NCBI GenBank assembly: GCA_903927345.1
Contig: CAIYMO010000021.1
Location: 62,001 to 126,000 of the forward strand
Direction of reading: 5' to 3'
Length of the DNA stretch: 64,000 nucleotides
Source: an uncultured Armatimonadota bacterium
Lineage (GTDB): Bacteria > Armatimonadota > Fimbriimonadia > Fimbriimonadales > Fimbriimonadaceae
The notes under the pieces were generated by a model. The model was not told where the DNA came from. It saw only the letters and a list, made by a program, of their open reading frames with translations, and did not search any database. How positions within the stretch are numbered: position 1 is the stretch's first letter; each line of letters begins with the position of its first letter. A program made the position numbers and the translations under genes. Shown in pieces: positions 25,060 to 33,248 of this stretch.

Positions 25060-25677
25060 CTACTTGAACGAGATCCAGTAGAGCTGCTCTCCAATTGCGC
25101 CGATGTGATACGAGTTGTCGCTTGAGTAGAAGGATCCCTTGAATCCGCCGACCACCATCCAGCCGGAACGGTCAATGTGAATGATGTTAGCAGTAGCGAA
25201 CTGTTTCAGGCCTGGTACCAGCGCGGACAGCTGCTTCGCTTTTCCTCGCCCGACCTGCACAACGACTTGTGAGAAGTTCTGGGCTCCACCTTCATAGGTC
25301 AGTTGGCAGACATCAACTCCCGCTTTGAGTGGGTAGCGTTGCCCTGAAACGGCCCAAGTGCAATCAGTCGGTCCTCCAGTCGGAAAGTCCTTGAACAATT
25401 GGTCATTTTTCGAAATGGGCTGTCCAGATGGAAGCGAACACGCCGGAATGGTGAACGCTTTTTTAACACGCTTTCCAGATCGATACCAAACCGGCTGCGT
25501 CCACCCATCGTGGAGGCCAGAGTAGCCTTCGAGTCCGTATAGGCTTCCGCTCTTTGAGACACTGGAGATGCTGTAAAACGGCGACTCCGAATTCTCAATT
25601 CTCCGCATCAGCTTGAAAGTAACTGACGGCGCTGTAACGAATACGGATGGCAAGATTGAGACCAGCATCTGTCCCAT
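25060..25677 (-). CDS. Hypothetical protein
   Basis: A 205-aa protein I do not recognise. It is mixed alpha/beta with aromatic-rich stretches (SGLHDGWTQPVWYRSGKRV, FKGSFYSSDNSYHIGAIG) and three cysteines (PACSLPSG, TDCTWAVSG, VDVCQLTY). The N-terminus (MGQMLVSILPSVFVTAP) is mildly hydrophobic and might be a weak signal peptide, but no clear cleavage site is seen. No Shine-Dalgarno or good -10 box precedes the ATG at 25677. The gene may be strain-specific. Confidence 0.4.
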   Translation of the reverse strand: MGQMLVSILPSVFVTAPSVTFKLMRRIENSESPFYSISSVSKSGSLYGLEGYSGLHDGWTQPVWYRSGKRVKKAFTIPACSLPSGQPISKNDQLFKDFPTGGPTDCTWAVSGQRYPLKAGVDVCQLTYEGGAQNFSQVVVQVGRGKAKQLSALVPGLKQFATANIIHIDRSGWMVVGGFKGSFYSSDNSYHIGAIGEQLYWISFK

Positions 25678-25768
25678 GTTACATGGCGGTCAATCAAAGA
25701 TCGAGTAGATAAGCTGAGCGAAATCGACAAAATTGGACCGCTACTTAGAACTGAACAGACACTCCACG

Positions 25769-26191
25769 TCAACTGGCTAAACCGTTCAAATTGTCCATCA
25801 CATTGTCGCGGTAGACAATCCAAAGCGCTTGGGATGCAAGTCCGAAGATGCAGAGCGACCGGGGTTTGGGAAGCCGCTTAAGGGGCACTTTGACCCTCCA
25901 TGCCGAGCAGAGCCCCGTCACAACATAGATCACAAACGCGAGGGCAAGTGCCTCTTTACTGTCTCGTGGTGTCGCAGCCATCGATAGTGTGGCAATCCAG
26001 ATGCAGAGTGCTTGCCCCGCTGCCGTTTGTCGAACGTCTAGTGAGTCGACCGGAACCTCAGGATCGAGAACCGCCAGCAAGCGAGTCGCTGGAATCAACA
26101 TCGGTGAGCACGCGAAGGGAATCGATAACAAGAACAGTGGCGGAAACCACCACGAACTCAACATCACCATCCACCCAAGCGCGTAAATCAT
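25769..26191 (-). CDS. Small hypothetical membrane protein
   Basis: A 140-aa protein with three or four hydrophobic segments (MVMLSSWWFPPLFLLSIPFA, ALCIWIATLSMAAT, ALALAFVIYVVTGLCSAW). A basic loop follows (RVKVPLKRLPKPRS). No family is recognised. AGGAG lies four bases before the ATG at 26191, a plausible Shine-Dalgarno that supports the start. It heads the three-ORF minus-strand group and is divergent from gapA with 89 bp between the starts. Confidence 0.5.
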   Translation of the reverse strand: MIYALGWMVMLSSWWFPPLFLLSIPFACSPMLIPATRLLAVLDPEVPVDSLDVRQTAAGQALCIWIATLSMAATPRDSKEALALAFVIYVVTGLCSAWRVKVPLKRLPKPRSLCIFGLASQALWIVYRDNVMDNLNGLAS

Positions 26192-26245
26192 GGTGCTCCT
26201 ACAAAGTTACGATCCACACGAGTCAGGGTTTCAGGTGACTTAACA

Positions 26246-26273
26246 TTGCCCAAATCTTCACACAGAGTAAACT
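26246..26273 (+). promoter_or_regulatory. gapA promoter with leaderless -10
   Basis: TTGCCC (26246-26251), a 16-base spacer and TAAACT (26268-26273) form a recognisable sigma-70-type promoter. The -10 ends seven bases before the gapA ATG, so the mRNA should begin at or next to the start codon. Confidence 0.65.
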
Positions 26274-26280
26274 CGCAGGT

Positions 26281-27291
26281 ATGCCAGTGCGCGTCGGAAT
26301 TAACGGCTTTGGACGAATCGGTCGTCTCTCTCTTCGAACTATCCTTGAGCGTCATGCTGACAACATCGAAGTTGTTGCCGTCAACGATCTGACGGATACC
26401 GCTACAAATGCCCATTTGCTGAAATACGACAGCACCTACGGCAATTTTAACGGCACCGTGTCTACCGACGAAAAGAACATCATCGTCAACGGAAAGCCAA
26501 TCACAGTTTTTGCTGAGAGAGATCCAGCGAACATTCCTTGGGACTCTGCTGGTGTCGATATCGTCATTGAATCCACCGGATTCTTCACCGACGCTACTCT
26601 CGCTGTCAACCACCGCAACCACGGCGTCAAGAAGGTCATCATCTCGGCTCCTGCCAAGAACGAGGACATCACCATCGTTCTCGGCGTCAACCAAGATAAG
26701 TACGATCCAGCAAAGCACCACGTCATTTCGAACGCTAGCTGTACCACCAACGGTCTCGCACCAGTTGCAAAGGTTCTGCACGAGACGTTCGGTATCGATA
26801 AGGGTCTTCTCACCACCGTCCACGCATTCACCAACACGCAGCGAACCCAGGACACCGCAAGCAAGGACTGGCGCGACGCCCGAGCGGCTTCGCAGAACAT
26901 CGTTCCTTCTTCAACTGGCGCAGCCCGAGCAGTTGGCCTGGTCATTCCTGAGTTGGTCGGCAAGTTCACCGGAATGGCCTTCCGCGTCCCAACTCCAACC
27001 GTCTCCGTTGTTGACTTCACGGCAGTCCTTCTTAAGGAAGCCAGCGTCGCCGAAATCAACGCCGCGATGAAGGAGTATGCAGATGGTCCGATGAAGGGCA
27101 TCCTCCGCTACTCGGACGAGCAGCTCGTTTCGACCGACCTGCGCGGAGACACTCACAGCTCCATCTTCAGCGCTGTGGACACCATCACCATTGGCAACAT
27201 GGCCAAGGCAGTTGCCTGGTACGACAATGAGTGGGGCTACAGCTGCCGAATCGCCGACATCGTCGATTTCGTCGCCAAAGCTGGTCTCTAA
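26281..27291 (+). CDS. gapA: Type I glyceraldehyde-3-phosphate dehydrogenase
   Basis: A 336-aa glycolytic enzyme oxidising glyceraldehyde-3-phosphate with NAD. It has the Rossmann start VRVGINGFGRIGRLSLRTIL and the catalytic Cys in ISNASCTTNGLAPVAKVL, with HAFTNTQRTQD and WYDNEWGYSCR downstream. Codon use is strongly biased, with C-ending codons and mostly CGA or CGC for Arg, as in ppdK, which suggests high expression. It is a monocistronic unit with its own promoter (TAAACT seven bases upstream) and a strong terminator at 27308-27340. Confidence 0.97.
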   Translation: MPVRVGINGFGRIGRLSLRTILERHADNIEVVAVNDLTDTATNAHLLKYDSTYGNFNGTVSTDEKNIIVNGKPITVFAERDPANIPWDSAGVDIVIESTGFFTDATLAVNHRNHGVKKVIISAPAKNEDITIVLGVNQDKYDPAKHHVISNASCTTNGLAPVAKVLHETFGIDKGLLTTVHAFTNTQRTQDTASKDWRDARAASQNIVPSSTGAARAVGLVIPELVGKFTGMAFRVPTPTVSVVDFTAVLLKEASVAEINAAMKEYADGPMKGILRYSDEQLVSTDLRGDTHSSIFSAVDTITIGNMAKAVAWYDNEWGYSCRIADIVDFVAKAGL

Positions 27292-27307
27292 GCTTCCAAA
27301 TCCTAAT

Positions 27308-27340
27308 GAGTGCCGAACATTGTTCGGCACTCGTTTTTTT
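27308..27340 (+). terminator. Rho-independent terminator of gapA
   Basis: An 11-bp perfect stem (GAGTGCCGAAC pairing with GTTCGGCACTC), a 3-base loop and a run of seven T. It ends only eight bases before the -10 of the next gene. Confidence 0.93.
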
Positions 27341-27347
27341 GTCCGGT

Positions 27348-27353
27348 TAAACT
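27348..27353 (+). promoter_or_regulatory. -10 box TAAACT of a leaderless transcript
   Basis: TAAACT is followed by six bases (GCAAAC) and the GTG at 27360. It lies directly after the gapA terminator. Confidence 0.55.
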
Positions 27354-27359
27354 GCAAAC

Positions 27360-28271
27360 GTGGAAGTGGGTATCTGCTGTTCGCTTGCCAATGCTCCTAT
27401 GGCAGAAGGCATGGGGTTCGACTATGTCGAGTTGTCTGCAAGCGAAATGGCGACCATGGAGCCCTGGGATCCCACGGCATATGCTGGACTCAGAGTGCGC
27501 GCGCTCAACCTGTTTTTACCCAGCGGAATGTCGGTCTGGACCGACCCTCCCTCCGGCTTTCTGGCGCAAATGATGCGCGTTTTTCCTCGGGCCGGAGACA
27601 TCGGCGTTGACGTTGTCGTCGTCGGGGGTGGTGGTCAGCGGTGGCACGACTTTTCGAAGGAAAGCTGGCGGCAATTATCGCCAGAGTTCTTGCCCTGCAC
27701 ATCGGCTGAATCAGCGTTTGGAAAGCTGATCTTTGGGGCATTCTTGCGTTTCTATCACTCCGAATATGATCAGTTTCTCAAAGATTTTTTGGACATCTCC
27801 CTGCAAGAGACACCTTCGAGGGAAGACTTTCACCAGAAAATCAGGGAAGCCGTTCGAAGCTGGATGTCACCCGTAATGGCGCCAGAGGGATTGAATCGTT
27901 CGGAGACTAACTTGGGAACTGACACCGGTTCATTTGCCCATACGTTGGCGTACTACGGAATCCCATACACTGCGGACGCCTTTCACATTCTGAAAGAGTG
28001 GGATTTTGATGGTCGAGAAGGCGGACTCGAAGAGCCGACTCCGAGGTTTTGGGAGGAACAACTCCCCTTCGCTCCGGCGCATGTTCATGTGGCAAACCTA
28101 GTTGGTCGTGCCGCACCTTTTAGTTACGATCAACTTCTCCCTGGCTTCTTCAGAAGGCTATCGAAGCTTGGCTACCAGGGTCGAGTTTCGCTGGAGGTAA
28201 GCACTCCTTTCTCAGAGCTCGATGGCGCGGCGGATCGTTTGCGGGCTTTGATTGAGTCCAATTCTTACTGA
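27360..28271 (+). CDS. Sugar phosphate isomerase/epimerase-like TIM-barrel protein
   Basis: A 303-aa protein with the organisation of the xylose-isomerase-like TIM barrel family: MEVGICCSLANAPMAEGMGF with DYVELSASEM, RVRALNLFLPSG, ETNLGTDTGSFAHTLAYYG, and a C-terminal GYQGRVSLEVSTPFSELDGA. The usual metal-site residues (Glu near the middle, His in the DAFH element, Glu in SLEVS) appear to be present (ETN, DAFHIL, EVS). The substrate is unknown. The GTG start is supported by a -10 box six bases upstream. The 3' end overlaps the convergent gene at 28265 by 7 bp. Confidence 0.75.
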   Translation: MEVGICCSLANAPMAEGMGFDYVELSASEMATMEPWDPTAYAGLRVRALNLFLPSGMSVWTDPPSGFLAQMMRVFPRAGDIGVDVVVVGGGGQRWHDFSKESWRQLSPEFLPCTSAESAFGKLIFGAFLRFYHSEYDQFLKDFLDISLQETPSREDFHQKIREAVRSWMSPVMAPEGLNRSETNLGTDTGSFAHTLAYYGIPYTADAFHILKEWDFDGREGGLEEPTPRFWEEQLPFAPAHVHVANLVGRAAPFSYDQLLPGFFRRLSKLGYQGRVSLEVSTPFSELDGAADRLRALIESNSY

Positions 28272-28909
28272 TCAGATTGCTTAGGAAAGTCTAGGCCGTT
28301 CTTGTTCATGCCGACCACTTTTGCATGGCCGTCTGCGAAAACCAAGTTGAACTTGAGTCCATGACCACTCTTGATGAGCAGGGAGCCTTCGTCGTCCTCA
28401 ATCGCGCGAATTGGGTCGCGGAGGTATGGAAGATTTGCGGGATCCGGGATCGCGGTGAGTTTGAAGGAATCGGCTTTTCGGACGAATCGAGCGTATTCGA
28501 TCGGGTGGATATAGCTCATTTTGCCGGAGCCTTCAATTCCCGAAAAGACTTCGCCTCTGAGTGAGCGCGGCGTCTCTGGGCAGTGCCAGATGTAGTCGAA
28601 AGAGTCGGGCTTGAAGTAGGGACGAACCGCGTCAACGAACAGCGCTTGGCCTTCTACCGAGATGCTTGTCGTCAGGTAGGGTGGTGCCGACTCGGAGTTG
28701 TCAGCGGCATACATTTGAACTGCAGAACCGAACTGCTTGAGATTCGAAAGGCATTGGGCACGCTTGGCGATGTGCTTTGGCTGGGGTCCGATTGGGATAA
28801 GAACGCCGACCATGACGAGTGTGATCAGCGCAATTCCAAAGAGTGCACAACCGTCCTTCCACGTTAGCGGCCTGCCGTTCACCTCTGTTTTAAAGAAATT
28901 TTTGGACAT
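28265..28909 (-). CDS. Membrane-anchored DG-type pseudopilin-like protein
   Basis: A 214-aa protein with a cytoplasmic N-terminal stretch of about 24 residues, one TM helix (about 24-43, LFGIALITLVMVGVLIPIG), and a globular domain starting RAQCLSNLKQFGSAVQMYA with C-terminal FNLVFADGHAKVV. The last two patterns match the major-pilin-like domain of Armatimonadota and Planctomycetes pseudopilins, including the closing DG motif. The usual prepilin peptidase motif (FTLIELLVVIAI) is absent, so it may stay as a membrane protein. Its ATG overlaps the stop of the similar upstream gene by 1 bp (TAATG). Confidence 0.65.
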   Translation of the reverse strand: MSKNFFKTEVNGRPLTWKDGCALFGIALITLVMVGVLIPIGPQPKHIAKRAQCLSNLKQFGSAVQMYAADNSESAPPYLTTSISVEGQALFVDAVRPYFKPDSFDYIWHCPETPRSLRGEVFSGIEGSGKMSYIHPIEYARFVRKADSFKLTAIPDPANLPYLRDPIRAIEDDEGSLLIKSGHGLKFNLVFADGHAKVVGMNKNGLDFPKQSDQ

Positions 28910-29634
28910 TAGATGCCTTCGTTATAGGTGCGGGCGACCTTGAAATTTGACCCATAGAAAAGAACCCGCCGGATGCGTCCTTCTAGATTCGAACTCATGA
29001 AGCGGTCTCCATGGGGCGAATGAATGTGGGGCACATTGTCGTGAGTCAAGACCTCCCGGATTGGATCGCGGAAGAACAAAACTTCTTCCTTGGCACTCAC
29101 TTGGTCGAGGTTGATCAGCTTACGCCCAGGCTGTTTCGGGTCGTAGAGCGCCGCCAGTGAGGAGTCGTGGACATAGCCGAGCGGGCCGGTTCCTTCAATC
29201 GTTCCGGACTCGTATTTGCGAAATGCCGCCTTGTCTTCCGGGCAGAATTTGCTCTCGTGCCCAAGATACTCGTGAAGGACACCAAGGAGCTTTTCCCCGT
29301 CACCAGTGGTTTTGTCGTAGGTGTAAATCGGGGGAAGAATGTGGTCGTAGTCATCGGCATAGAGCAAGCTTGCGCGGGAGACTTCGAGCAAATTCGACGT
29401 GCAAGAAGACTCACGAGAGAGTTTCATCGCATCCCGAATCATTGGGTAAGCAAACGCACCACCCGCCGCGATCACTCCGAGGACGATGTAATCAATCAAC
29501 CGCATCCGCCAGCCTGGACGATCAACGTAGTCCAAGTTGACGTAACCCGAGCCGTGCGTGGGTGGAGAATTAGTCTCCGTCGGATCCGCCGAAGGGGCTG
29601 CTGTAGTTGGGTGGTTCCTTCGTGATTTGAACAT
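28909..29634 (-). CDS. Membrane-anchored pseudopilin-like protein
   Basis: A 241-aa protein related in layout to the next gene: a proline-rich N-terminus, one TM helix (about 46-64, LIDYIVLGVIAAGGAFAYPM), then SSCTSNLLEVSRASLLYADD and a globular domain with CPEDK and HSPHGDRF. It lacks the prepilin methylation motif. The ATG at 29634 overlaps the guaB coding end by 65 bp; an in-frame ATG at 29505 (MRLIDYIVLGV), just before the TM helix, would avoid this and may be the true start. It is followed with 1 bp overlap by the gene at 28265. Confidence 0.6.
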   Translation of the reverse strand: MFKSRRNHPTTAAPSADPTETNSPPTHGSGYVNLDYVDRPGWRMRLIDYIVLGVIAAGGAFAYPMIRDAMKLSRESSCTSNLLEVSRASLLYADDYDHILPPIYTYDKTTGDGEKLLGVLHEYLGHESKFCPEDKAAFRKYESGTIEGTGPLGYVHDSSLAALYDPKQPGRKLINLDQVSAKEEVLFFRDPIREVLTHDNVPHIHSPHGDRFMSSNLEGRIRRVLFYGSNFKVARTYNEGI

Positions 29635-31048
29635 CGTGAGGGTGACTCTCTCGCAAGGCGGCGTTAGTGATCTTCTGGAACTCAGCTTTCTCTCTTAGTT
29701 CTAACAGATTTTCTGCCCCGACGTATCCCATTCCAGAGCGAAGGCCGCCGATCAGTTGCGCCATGGTGTCGCGAAGTGGTCCCTTGAACGGAACGCGCCC
29801 TTCGACTCCTTCGGGAACGATGACTGCACCGGAATCCTTGATTTGCATGTAGCGATCGCTCGAGCCAGACTTCATGGCCCCGACCGATCCCATGCCTCGG
29901 TACACCTTGTAGGCGCGGTTTCGGAAGATTTCGACCTCGCCAGGACTCTCTTCACAACCCGCGAACATGTTGCCCATCATCACGCAGCTTGCACCAGCGG
30001 CAAGGCACTTGACGATGTCGCCTGAAGAGCGGATTCCACCGTCGGCAATGGTGGGAATACCAAGCTTGTTGGCTTCCTCGGCACATTCAAGGACGGCGGT
30101 GAACTGGGGAACACCGATTCCGGCAACGACCCGCGTGGTACAGATCGAGCCAGCACCAATTCCGACACGAAGGCCATCTGCGCCAAGTTCGGCCAGAGCG
30201 CGGACACCCTGCGGCGTGGCAACGCTTCCGGCGATCACCTTCAGGTCAGGAAGCTTGTCCTTGAGCATCTTGAGGCAGCTCATGACTCCCTTGCTGTGTC
30301 CATGAGCGGCGTCGATGACAACAAAGTCCACACCGGCATCGTGGAGGGCTTTGGCTCGCTCGTAAGGCTCGCGGAGCGCACCGATAGCAGCTCCGACCAC
30401 GAGTCGGCCTTTATCGTCCTTGGTCGAAAGCGGATGCTGTTGGACCTTAAGGATGTCCTTGATGGTGATGAGGCCCTTGAGGATTCCGTCGGCATCAACG
30501 ATGGGGAGCTTCTCAATTCGATGCTCGGCAAGAATTTTTTGAGCCTCATCGAGAGAGGTACCGACTGCGGTGGTGACCAGGTTCTTGCTGGTCATCCGGG
30601 AGGAAATCTTCTGGGTGTAGTCGCTCTCGAATCGGATGTCTCGGTTGGTGAGAATTCCGACGAGGTGCCCCTCAGCGTCAACAACGGGCACGCCGGAGAT
30701 GTGATACCGCTCCATCAGATCAACGGCATCTTGGATGACGGCATCAGCAGTGAGCTTGAACGGCTTGGTAATGACTCCACTTTCAGAGCGCTTCACTCGG
30801 TCGACAGCGGCACATTGGGCATCGATCGACATTGTTCGGTGAAGGACCCCAACGCCGCCCTCTCGCGCCATCGCGATGGCCATTCGAGCATCGGTGACGG
30901 TATCCATCGGGGAAGACACGATGGGCACCCGAAGGCGAATTCCGGGCAGGAATTGGGTGGAAAGATTTACTTCGGATGGAAGGACTTCGGTGTGCTGGGG
31001 AACCAGGAGTATGTCGTCGAAGCTTAGTCCTTCCTTAAATGAAGCCAT
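29570..31048 (-). CDS. guaB: Inosine-5'-monophosphate dehydrogenase
   Basis: A 492-aa enzyme oxidising IMP to XMP, the committed step of GMP synthesis. It begins [20 protein letters not shown], has two CBS domains (about residues 95-210; [20 protein letters not shown] and [20 protein letters not shown]), and the catalytic Cys in [19 protein letters not shown] with the flap GRVPFKGPL. Length and motifs are complete. The start has CATAAT five bases upstream. The 3' end overlaps the pseudopilin-like gene at 28909 if that gene uses its first ATG. Confidence 0.97.
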   Translation of the reverse strand: MASFKEGLSFDDILLVPQHTEVLPSEVNLSTQFLPGIRLRVPIVSSPMDTVTDARMAIAMAREGGVGVLHRTMSIDAQCAAVDRVKRSESGVITKPFKLTADAVIQDAVDLMERYHISGVPVVDAEGHLVGILTNRDIRFESDYTQKISSRMTSKNLVTTAVGTSLDEAQKILAEHRIEKLPIVDADGILKGLITIKDILKVQQHPLSTKDDKGRLVVGAAIGALREPYERAKALHDAGVDFVVIDAAHGHSKGVMSCLKMLKDKLPDLKVIAGSVATPQGVRALAELGADGLRVGIGAGSICTTRVVAGIGVPQFTAVLECAEEANKLGIPTIADGGIRSSGDIVKCLAAGASCVMMGNMFAGCEESPGEVEIFRNRAYKVYRGMGSVGAMKSGSSDRYMQIKDSGAVIVPEGVEGRVPFKGPLRDTMAQLIGGLRSGMGYVGAENLLELREKAEFQKITNAALRESHPHDVQITKEPPNYSSPFGGSDGD

Positions 31049-31053
31049 AGATG

Positions 31054-31059
31054 ATTATG
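31054..31059 (-). promoter_or_regulatory. -10 box CATAAT for guaB
   Basis: CATAAT on the minus strand ends five bases before the guaB ATG, consistent with a leaderless transcript. It is a weaker match than the TAAACT boxes. Confidence 0.35.
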
Positions 31060-31070
31060 ACATAGCCGAA

Positions 31071-31670
31071 CTACGCCGAGCCGATGGGTTGGATGATCAA
31101 TTCGGCGCGAAGGAAGGCTTCGACGACCTCGGGGTTCCATTCACGGCCCGAGCTGCGCTCGATTTCTTCGAGTGCGATTTCGCGCATGATTGGGTCCTTC
31201 CACGACGCTCCGTGGAGCATCACGTCAAACGCTTCGCAAAGGCCGATGATCTGTGCGGCGAGGGGGATTTCTTCGGCGACGAGTCCGTCGGGATATCCAG
31301 CCCCGTTCCAGCGCTCGTGGTGGTACCGAATGCCGGGGATTGCGGTGGCGAGCCAGTCGTAGGATTCGACCAGGCGTACGGAAAACTCCGCATGTCGGCG
31401 GATGACGTCCAGTTCGGCATCGGTCAGCGAGCCAACCTTCGAGAGAACCGTCGAATCGAGCTTCGTTTTGCCAACATCGTGGAGGAGGGCAGAGTAGCGA
31501 AGTCGCAGGAGCTCTGCTTCGGAGAGGCCGAGCTCGGCGCCGGTTCCAACCGCGTAAACCGCGACTCGCTCAGCATGATCTCGTTCGCCAGGAGCGTTGA
31601 GGTCCAAAGCGACCAAAAGAGCTCGGATTGTTTCGTTGCGTTGCCGCCTTTCTTCGTTAGAAATTTCCAT
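31071..31670 (-). CDS. HD-GYP domain protein (stand-alone)
   Basis: A 199-aa protein that is almost entirely an HD-GYP domain. The metal-binding HD is in LLHDVGKTKLDSTVL, followed by HAEFSVRLVES, YHHERWNGAGYPDGL (the HHE...GYP signature) and GLCEAFDVML. HD-GYP proteins hydrolyse cyclic di-GMP or related dinucleotides. There is no attached sensor or receiver domain, so the input would be another protein. The ATG at 31670 (MEISNEERRQRN) is chosen over the TTG at 31709. It lies 22 bp upstream of the guaB start on the same strand. Confidence 0.85.
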   Translation of the reverse strand: MEISNEERRQRNETIRALLVALDLNAPGERDHAERVAVYAVGTGAELGLSEAELLRLRYSALLHDVGKTKLDSTVLSKVGSLTDAELDVIRRHAEFSVRLVESYDWLATAIPGIRYHHERWNGAGYPDGLVAEEIPLAAQIIGLCEAFDVMLHGASWKDPIMREIALEEIERSSGREWNPEVVEAFLRAELIIQPIGSA

Positions 31671-31724
31671 CGCGTTTACCGTTATGGGACGTTTGCACCT
31701 CTTCTGCAACGGCAGAGATGTTGG

Positions 31725-31731
31725 TACAGTA
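31725..31731. promoter_or_regulatory. Overlapping divergent -10-like boxes
   Basis: Plus strand TACAGT (31725-31730) ends 14 bases before the ATG at 31745. Minus strand TACTGT (31726-31731) points toward the HD-GYP gene 55 bases away. Only the plus-strand assignment is reasonably placed. Confidence 0.3.
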
Positions 31732-31744
31732 AACCTGAATCAAG

Positions 31745-32479
31745 ATGCAAACACCTCCTCCTTTTAACCGTCCGCCGGAAGGCCAATATTATCAGCAGCC
31801 GATGAAGCCAAAGAAGAATCCTTTGGTGATTGTCTTCGCTATTTTAGGCGTTTTGACGCTTTGCTGTGGATTGCCCTTGGGGTTTGTCGGCTACTTCGGA
31901 TTCAAAGGCATTAAAGCTGGGGTCGGCATGGGGCAATGTGCGGTTAATGTCCAGTTGATGTCTGACGCACTTAAGGGCTACGCGGCTGCAAACGGAGGGA
32001 AGCTTCCCCCGGCTGCCACATGGCAAACAGATATAGCAAAGTATTTCAAGGTTGAGAAGGACATGAAGGACCTTGACGACTTAAAGGGATCTCCAATCGA
32101 GTTCAAGATCTGGACCGCGAACGGTGAGTGGAGCTGTGGGCAACAAGAGAAGACTGGTTTTGCATTCAACGAGTCGCTTGCTGGAAAAGCAATCGAAGAT
32201 GTCATGAAGTCATCGGCAAAGACTCCTGTGATCTTTGAAACAAACAAAGTTGCGTTTAATCAACACTCAAAGTATGTCCCGGTGGATAACTCCAAGGGAC
32301 CACTCATGCTCGAAGGGATGGGAGACGCCCGACGACCTTGGTTCCTTGTCATGGCTGACGGAGCCATTGAGGGAATTAGCGACAAGAAGAACAAAGGGAG
32401 TGGCGATTTTCAGATCGACATTTCATCTGGTGAAGACTCTTCGAGCAACCAGAACCCCGATTCCAAGAACTCGCAGTAG
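31745..32479 (+). CDS. Membrane-anchored pseudopilin-like protein
   Basis: A 244-aa protein with a proline-rich cytoplasmic N-terminus (PPPFNRPPEGQYYQQ), one TM segment (about 27-52, VIVFAILGVLTLCCGLPLGFVG), and a soluble domain (QCAVNVQLMSDALKGYAAAN, then a Cys- and Trp-containing region). A Ser/Asn-rich tail (GEDSSSNQNPDSKNS) follows. The helix start after the membrane resembles the N-terminal helix of DG-type pseudopilins at 28265 and 28909, but no DG motif closes it exactly (VMADGAIEGI is the nearest). The function is unknown. It precedes the tatA cluster on the same strand. Confidence 0.6.
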   Translation: MQTPPPFNRPPEGQYYQQPMKPKKNPLVIVFAILGVLTLCCGLPLGFVGYFGFKGIKAGVGMGQCAVNVQLMSDALKGYAAANGGKLPPAATWQTDIAKYFKVEKDMKDLDDLKGSPIEFKIWTANGEWSCGQQEKTGFAFNESLAGKAIEDVMKSSAKTPVIFETNKVAFNQHSKYVPVDNSKGPLMLEGMGDARRPWFLVMADGAIEGISDKKNKGSGDFQIDISSGEDSSSNQNPDSKNSQ

Positions 32480-32485
32480 TAAACT
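32480..32485 (+). promoter_or_regulatory. -10 box TAAACT before tatA
   Basis: TAAACT directly follows the stop of the upstream gene and lies 15 bases before the tatA ATG at 32501, giving a leader of about eight bases. Confidence 0.4.
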
Positions 32486-32500
32486 AGCGTTAAGGCAACT

Positions 32501-32725
32501 ATGGCAAACCTCTTTATCGCAGCATTTGGACTTCCTGCTGGTTCAGAACTCTGGATCATCGGTGGCGTCGTTCTTCTTTTGTTCGGAGGAGCGAAGATTC
32601 CGCAACTGATGCGCGGCCTCGGTCGAGGTGTTGGTGAGCTAAAGGTCGGACTGGAAGAAGGCAAGAAAGCCTTCACCGATGCTTCGAGCGAAGATAAGAA
32701 AGACGACGAAAAGAAAGGCGAGTGA
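32501..32725 (+). CDS. tatA: Twin-arginine translocase subunit TatA/TatE
   Basis: A 74-aa protein with the TatA plan: a short N-terminal TM helix (LWIIGGVVLLLFGGAKIPQL, with the FG hinge), an amphipathic helix (MRGLGRGVGELKVGLEEGKK), and a charged tail. TatA oligomerises to let folded proteins with twin-arginine signals cross the inner membrane. Two other such proteins follow at once. Clients in this window are the two Gfo/Idh/MocA proteins with SRRELLAA and SRRDVLRG signals. The stop overlaps the next ATG by 1 bp (TGATG). Confidence 0.93.
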   Translation: MANLFIAAFGLPAGSELWIIGGVVLLLFGGAKIPQLMRGLGRGVGELKVGLEEGKKAFTDASSEDKKDDEKKGE

Positions 32726-32913
32726 TGTTGGCTGCTATTGGTCTTCCGGGACCTGTCGAGTTGTTCATTCTCGCTTTTCTCATAATCAAAGTCGGTCTCA
32801 TCGTGGCTTTGATCTCGTACCTGTTCCGAAAATTCCCATCGATGATGCGCGGTCTCGGACGGGGGATCGGTCAGATGCAGCGCGGAATCGAAGAAGGACG
32901 TCGGGGTAAGTAA
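32725..32913 (+). CDS. Divergent TatA-like protein
   Basis: A 62-aa protein between two TatA genes. It keeps the amphipathic-helix sequence MMRGLGRGIGQMQRGIEEG, but the membrane part differs: LFILAFLIIKVGLIVALISY is longer, carries a Lys, and lacks the FG hinge, being followed by LFRKFPS instead. The length and position suggest a specialised TatA/TatB-like partner. A GTG at 32722 is an alternative start. Its ATG shares a base with the tatA stop, and its stop shares a base with the next ATG (TAATG), so the three genes are translationally coupled. Confidence 0.7.
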   Translation: MLAAIGLPGPVELFILAFLIIKVGLIVALISYLFRKFPSMMRGLGRGIGQMQRGIEEGRRGK

Positions 32914-33107
32914 TGCCAGGTCTACCGGGCGGTTCTGAGTGGATTCTCATTGGACTAGTTGTCCTTTTGCTGTTTGGCGGTGAAAAACTACCGTCCCTGA
33001 TGCGCGGAATTGGCAAAGGTGTCGGCGAGCTCAAGGCTGGCCTTGAAGACGGAAAGCGCAAACTTCAGGAAGCGATGGAAGAAGCGGCCGACAAAAAAGC
33101 CGAGTAA
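32913..33107 (+). CDS. tatA: Twin-arginine translocase subunit TatA/TatE (second canonical copy)
   Basis: A 64-aa canonical TatA: TM helix EWILIGLVVLLLFGGEKLPS with the FG hinge, amphipathic helix LMRGIGKGVGELKAGLEDGK and a charged tail (EAADKKAE). It is about 65 percent similar by eye to the copy at 32501, so a local duplication is likely. tatC is not in the window. It is the last gene of the cluster; ppdK follows after 141 bp with its own promoter. Confidence 0.92.
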   Translation: MPGLPGGSEWILIGLVVLLLFGGEKLPSLMRGIGKGVGELKAGLEDGKRKLQEAMEEAADKKAE

Positions 33108-33169
33108 ATCAACGCTCCGTTTGTAGCGTCTCTTAACATTTCAAAAATGGGACGCGCCTGACTGCCGGG

Positions 33170-33175
33170 TAAACT
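33170..33175 (+). promoter_or_regulatory. -10 box TAAACT for ppdK with a leadered transcript
   Basis: TAAACT lies 73 bases before the ppdK ATG, unlike the leaderless promoters elsewhere here. The transcript would carry a leader of about 66 bases, containing GGAG at 33240-33233 region upstream of the ATG and a short upstream reading frame. Confidence 0.45.
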
Positions 33176-33248
33176 GCCTACGAAAAATTGTGTGCTCGTC
33201 AACGACGCCGAGCGTTTGCAATGAAATTCGGAGAAAAACATTCACCTT

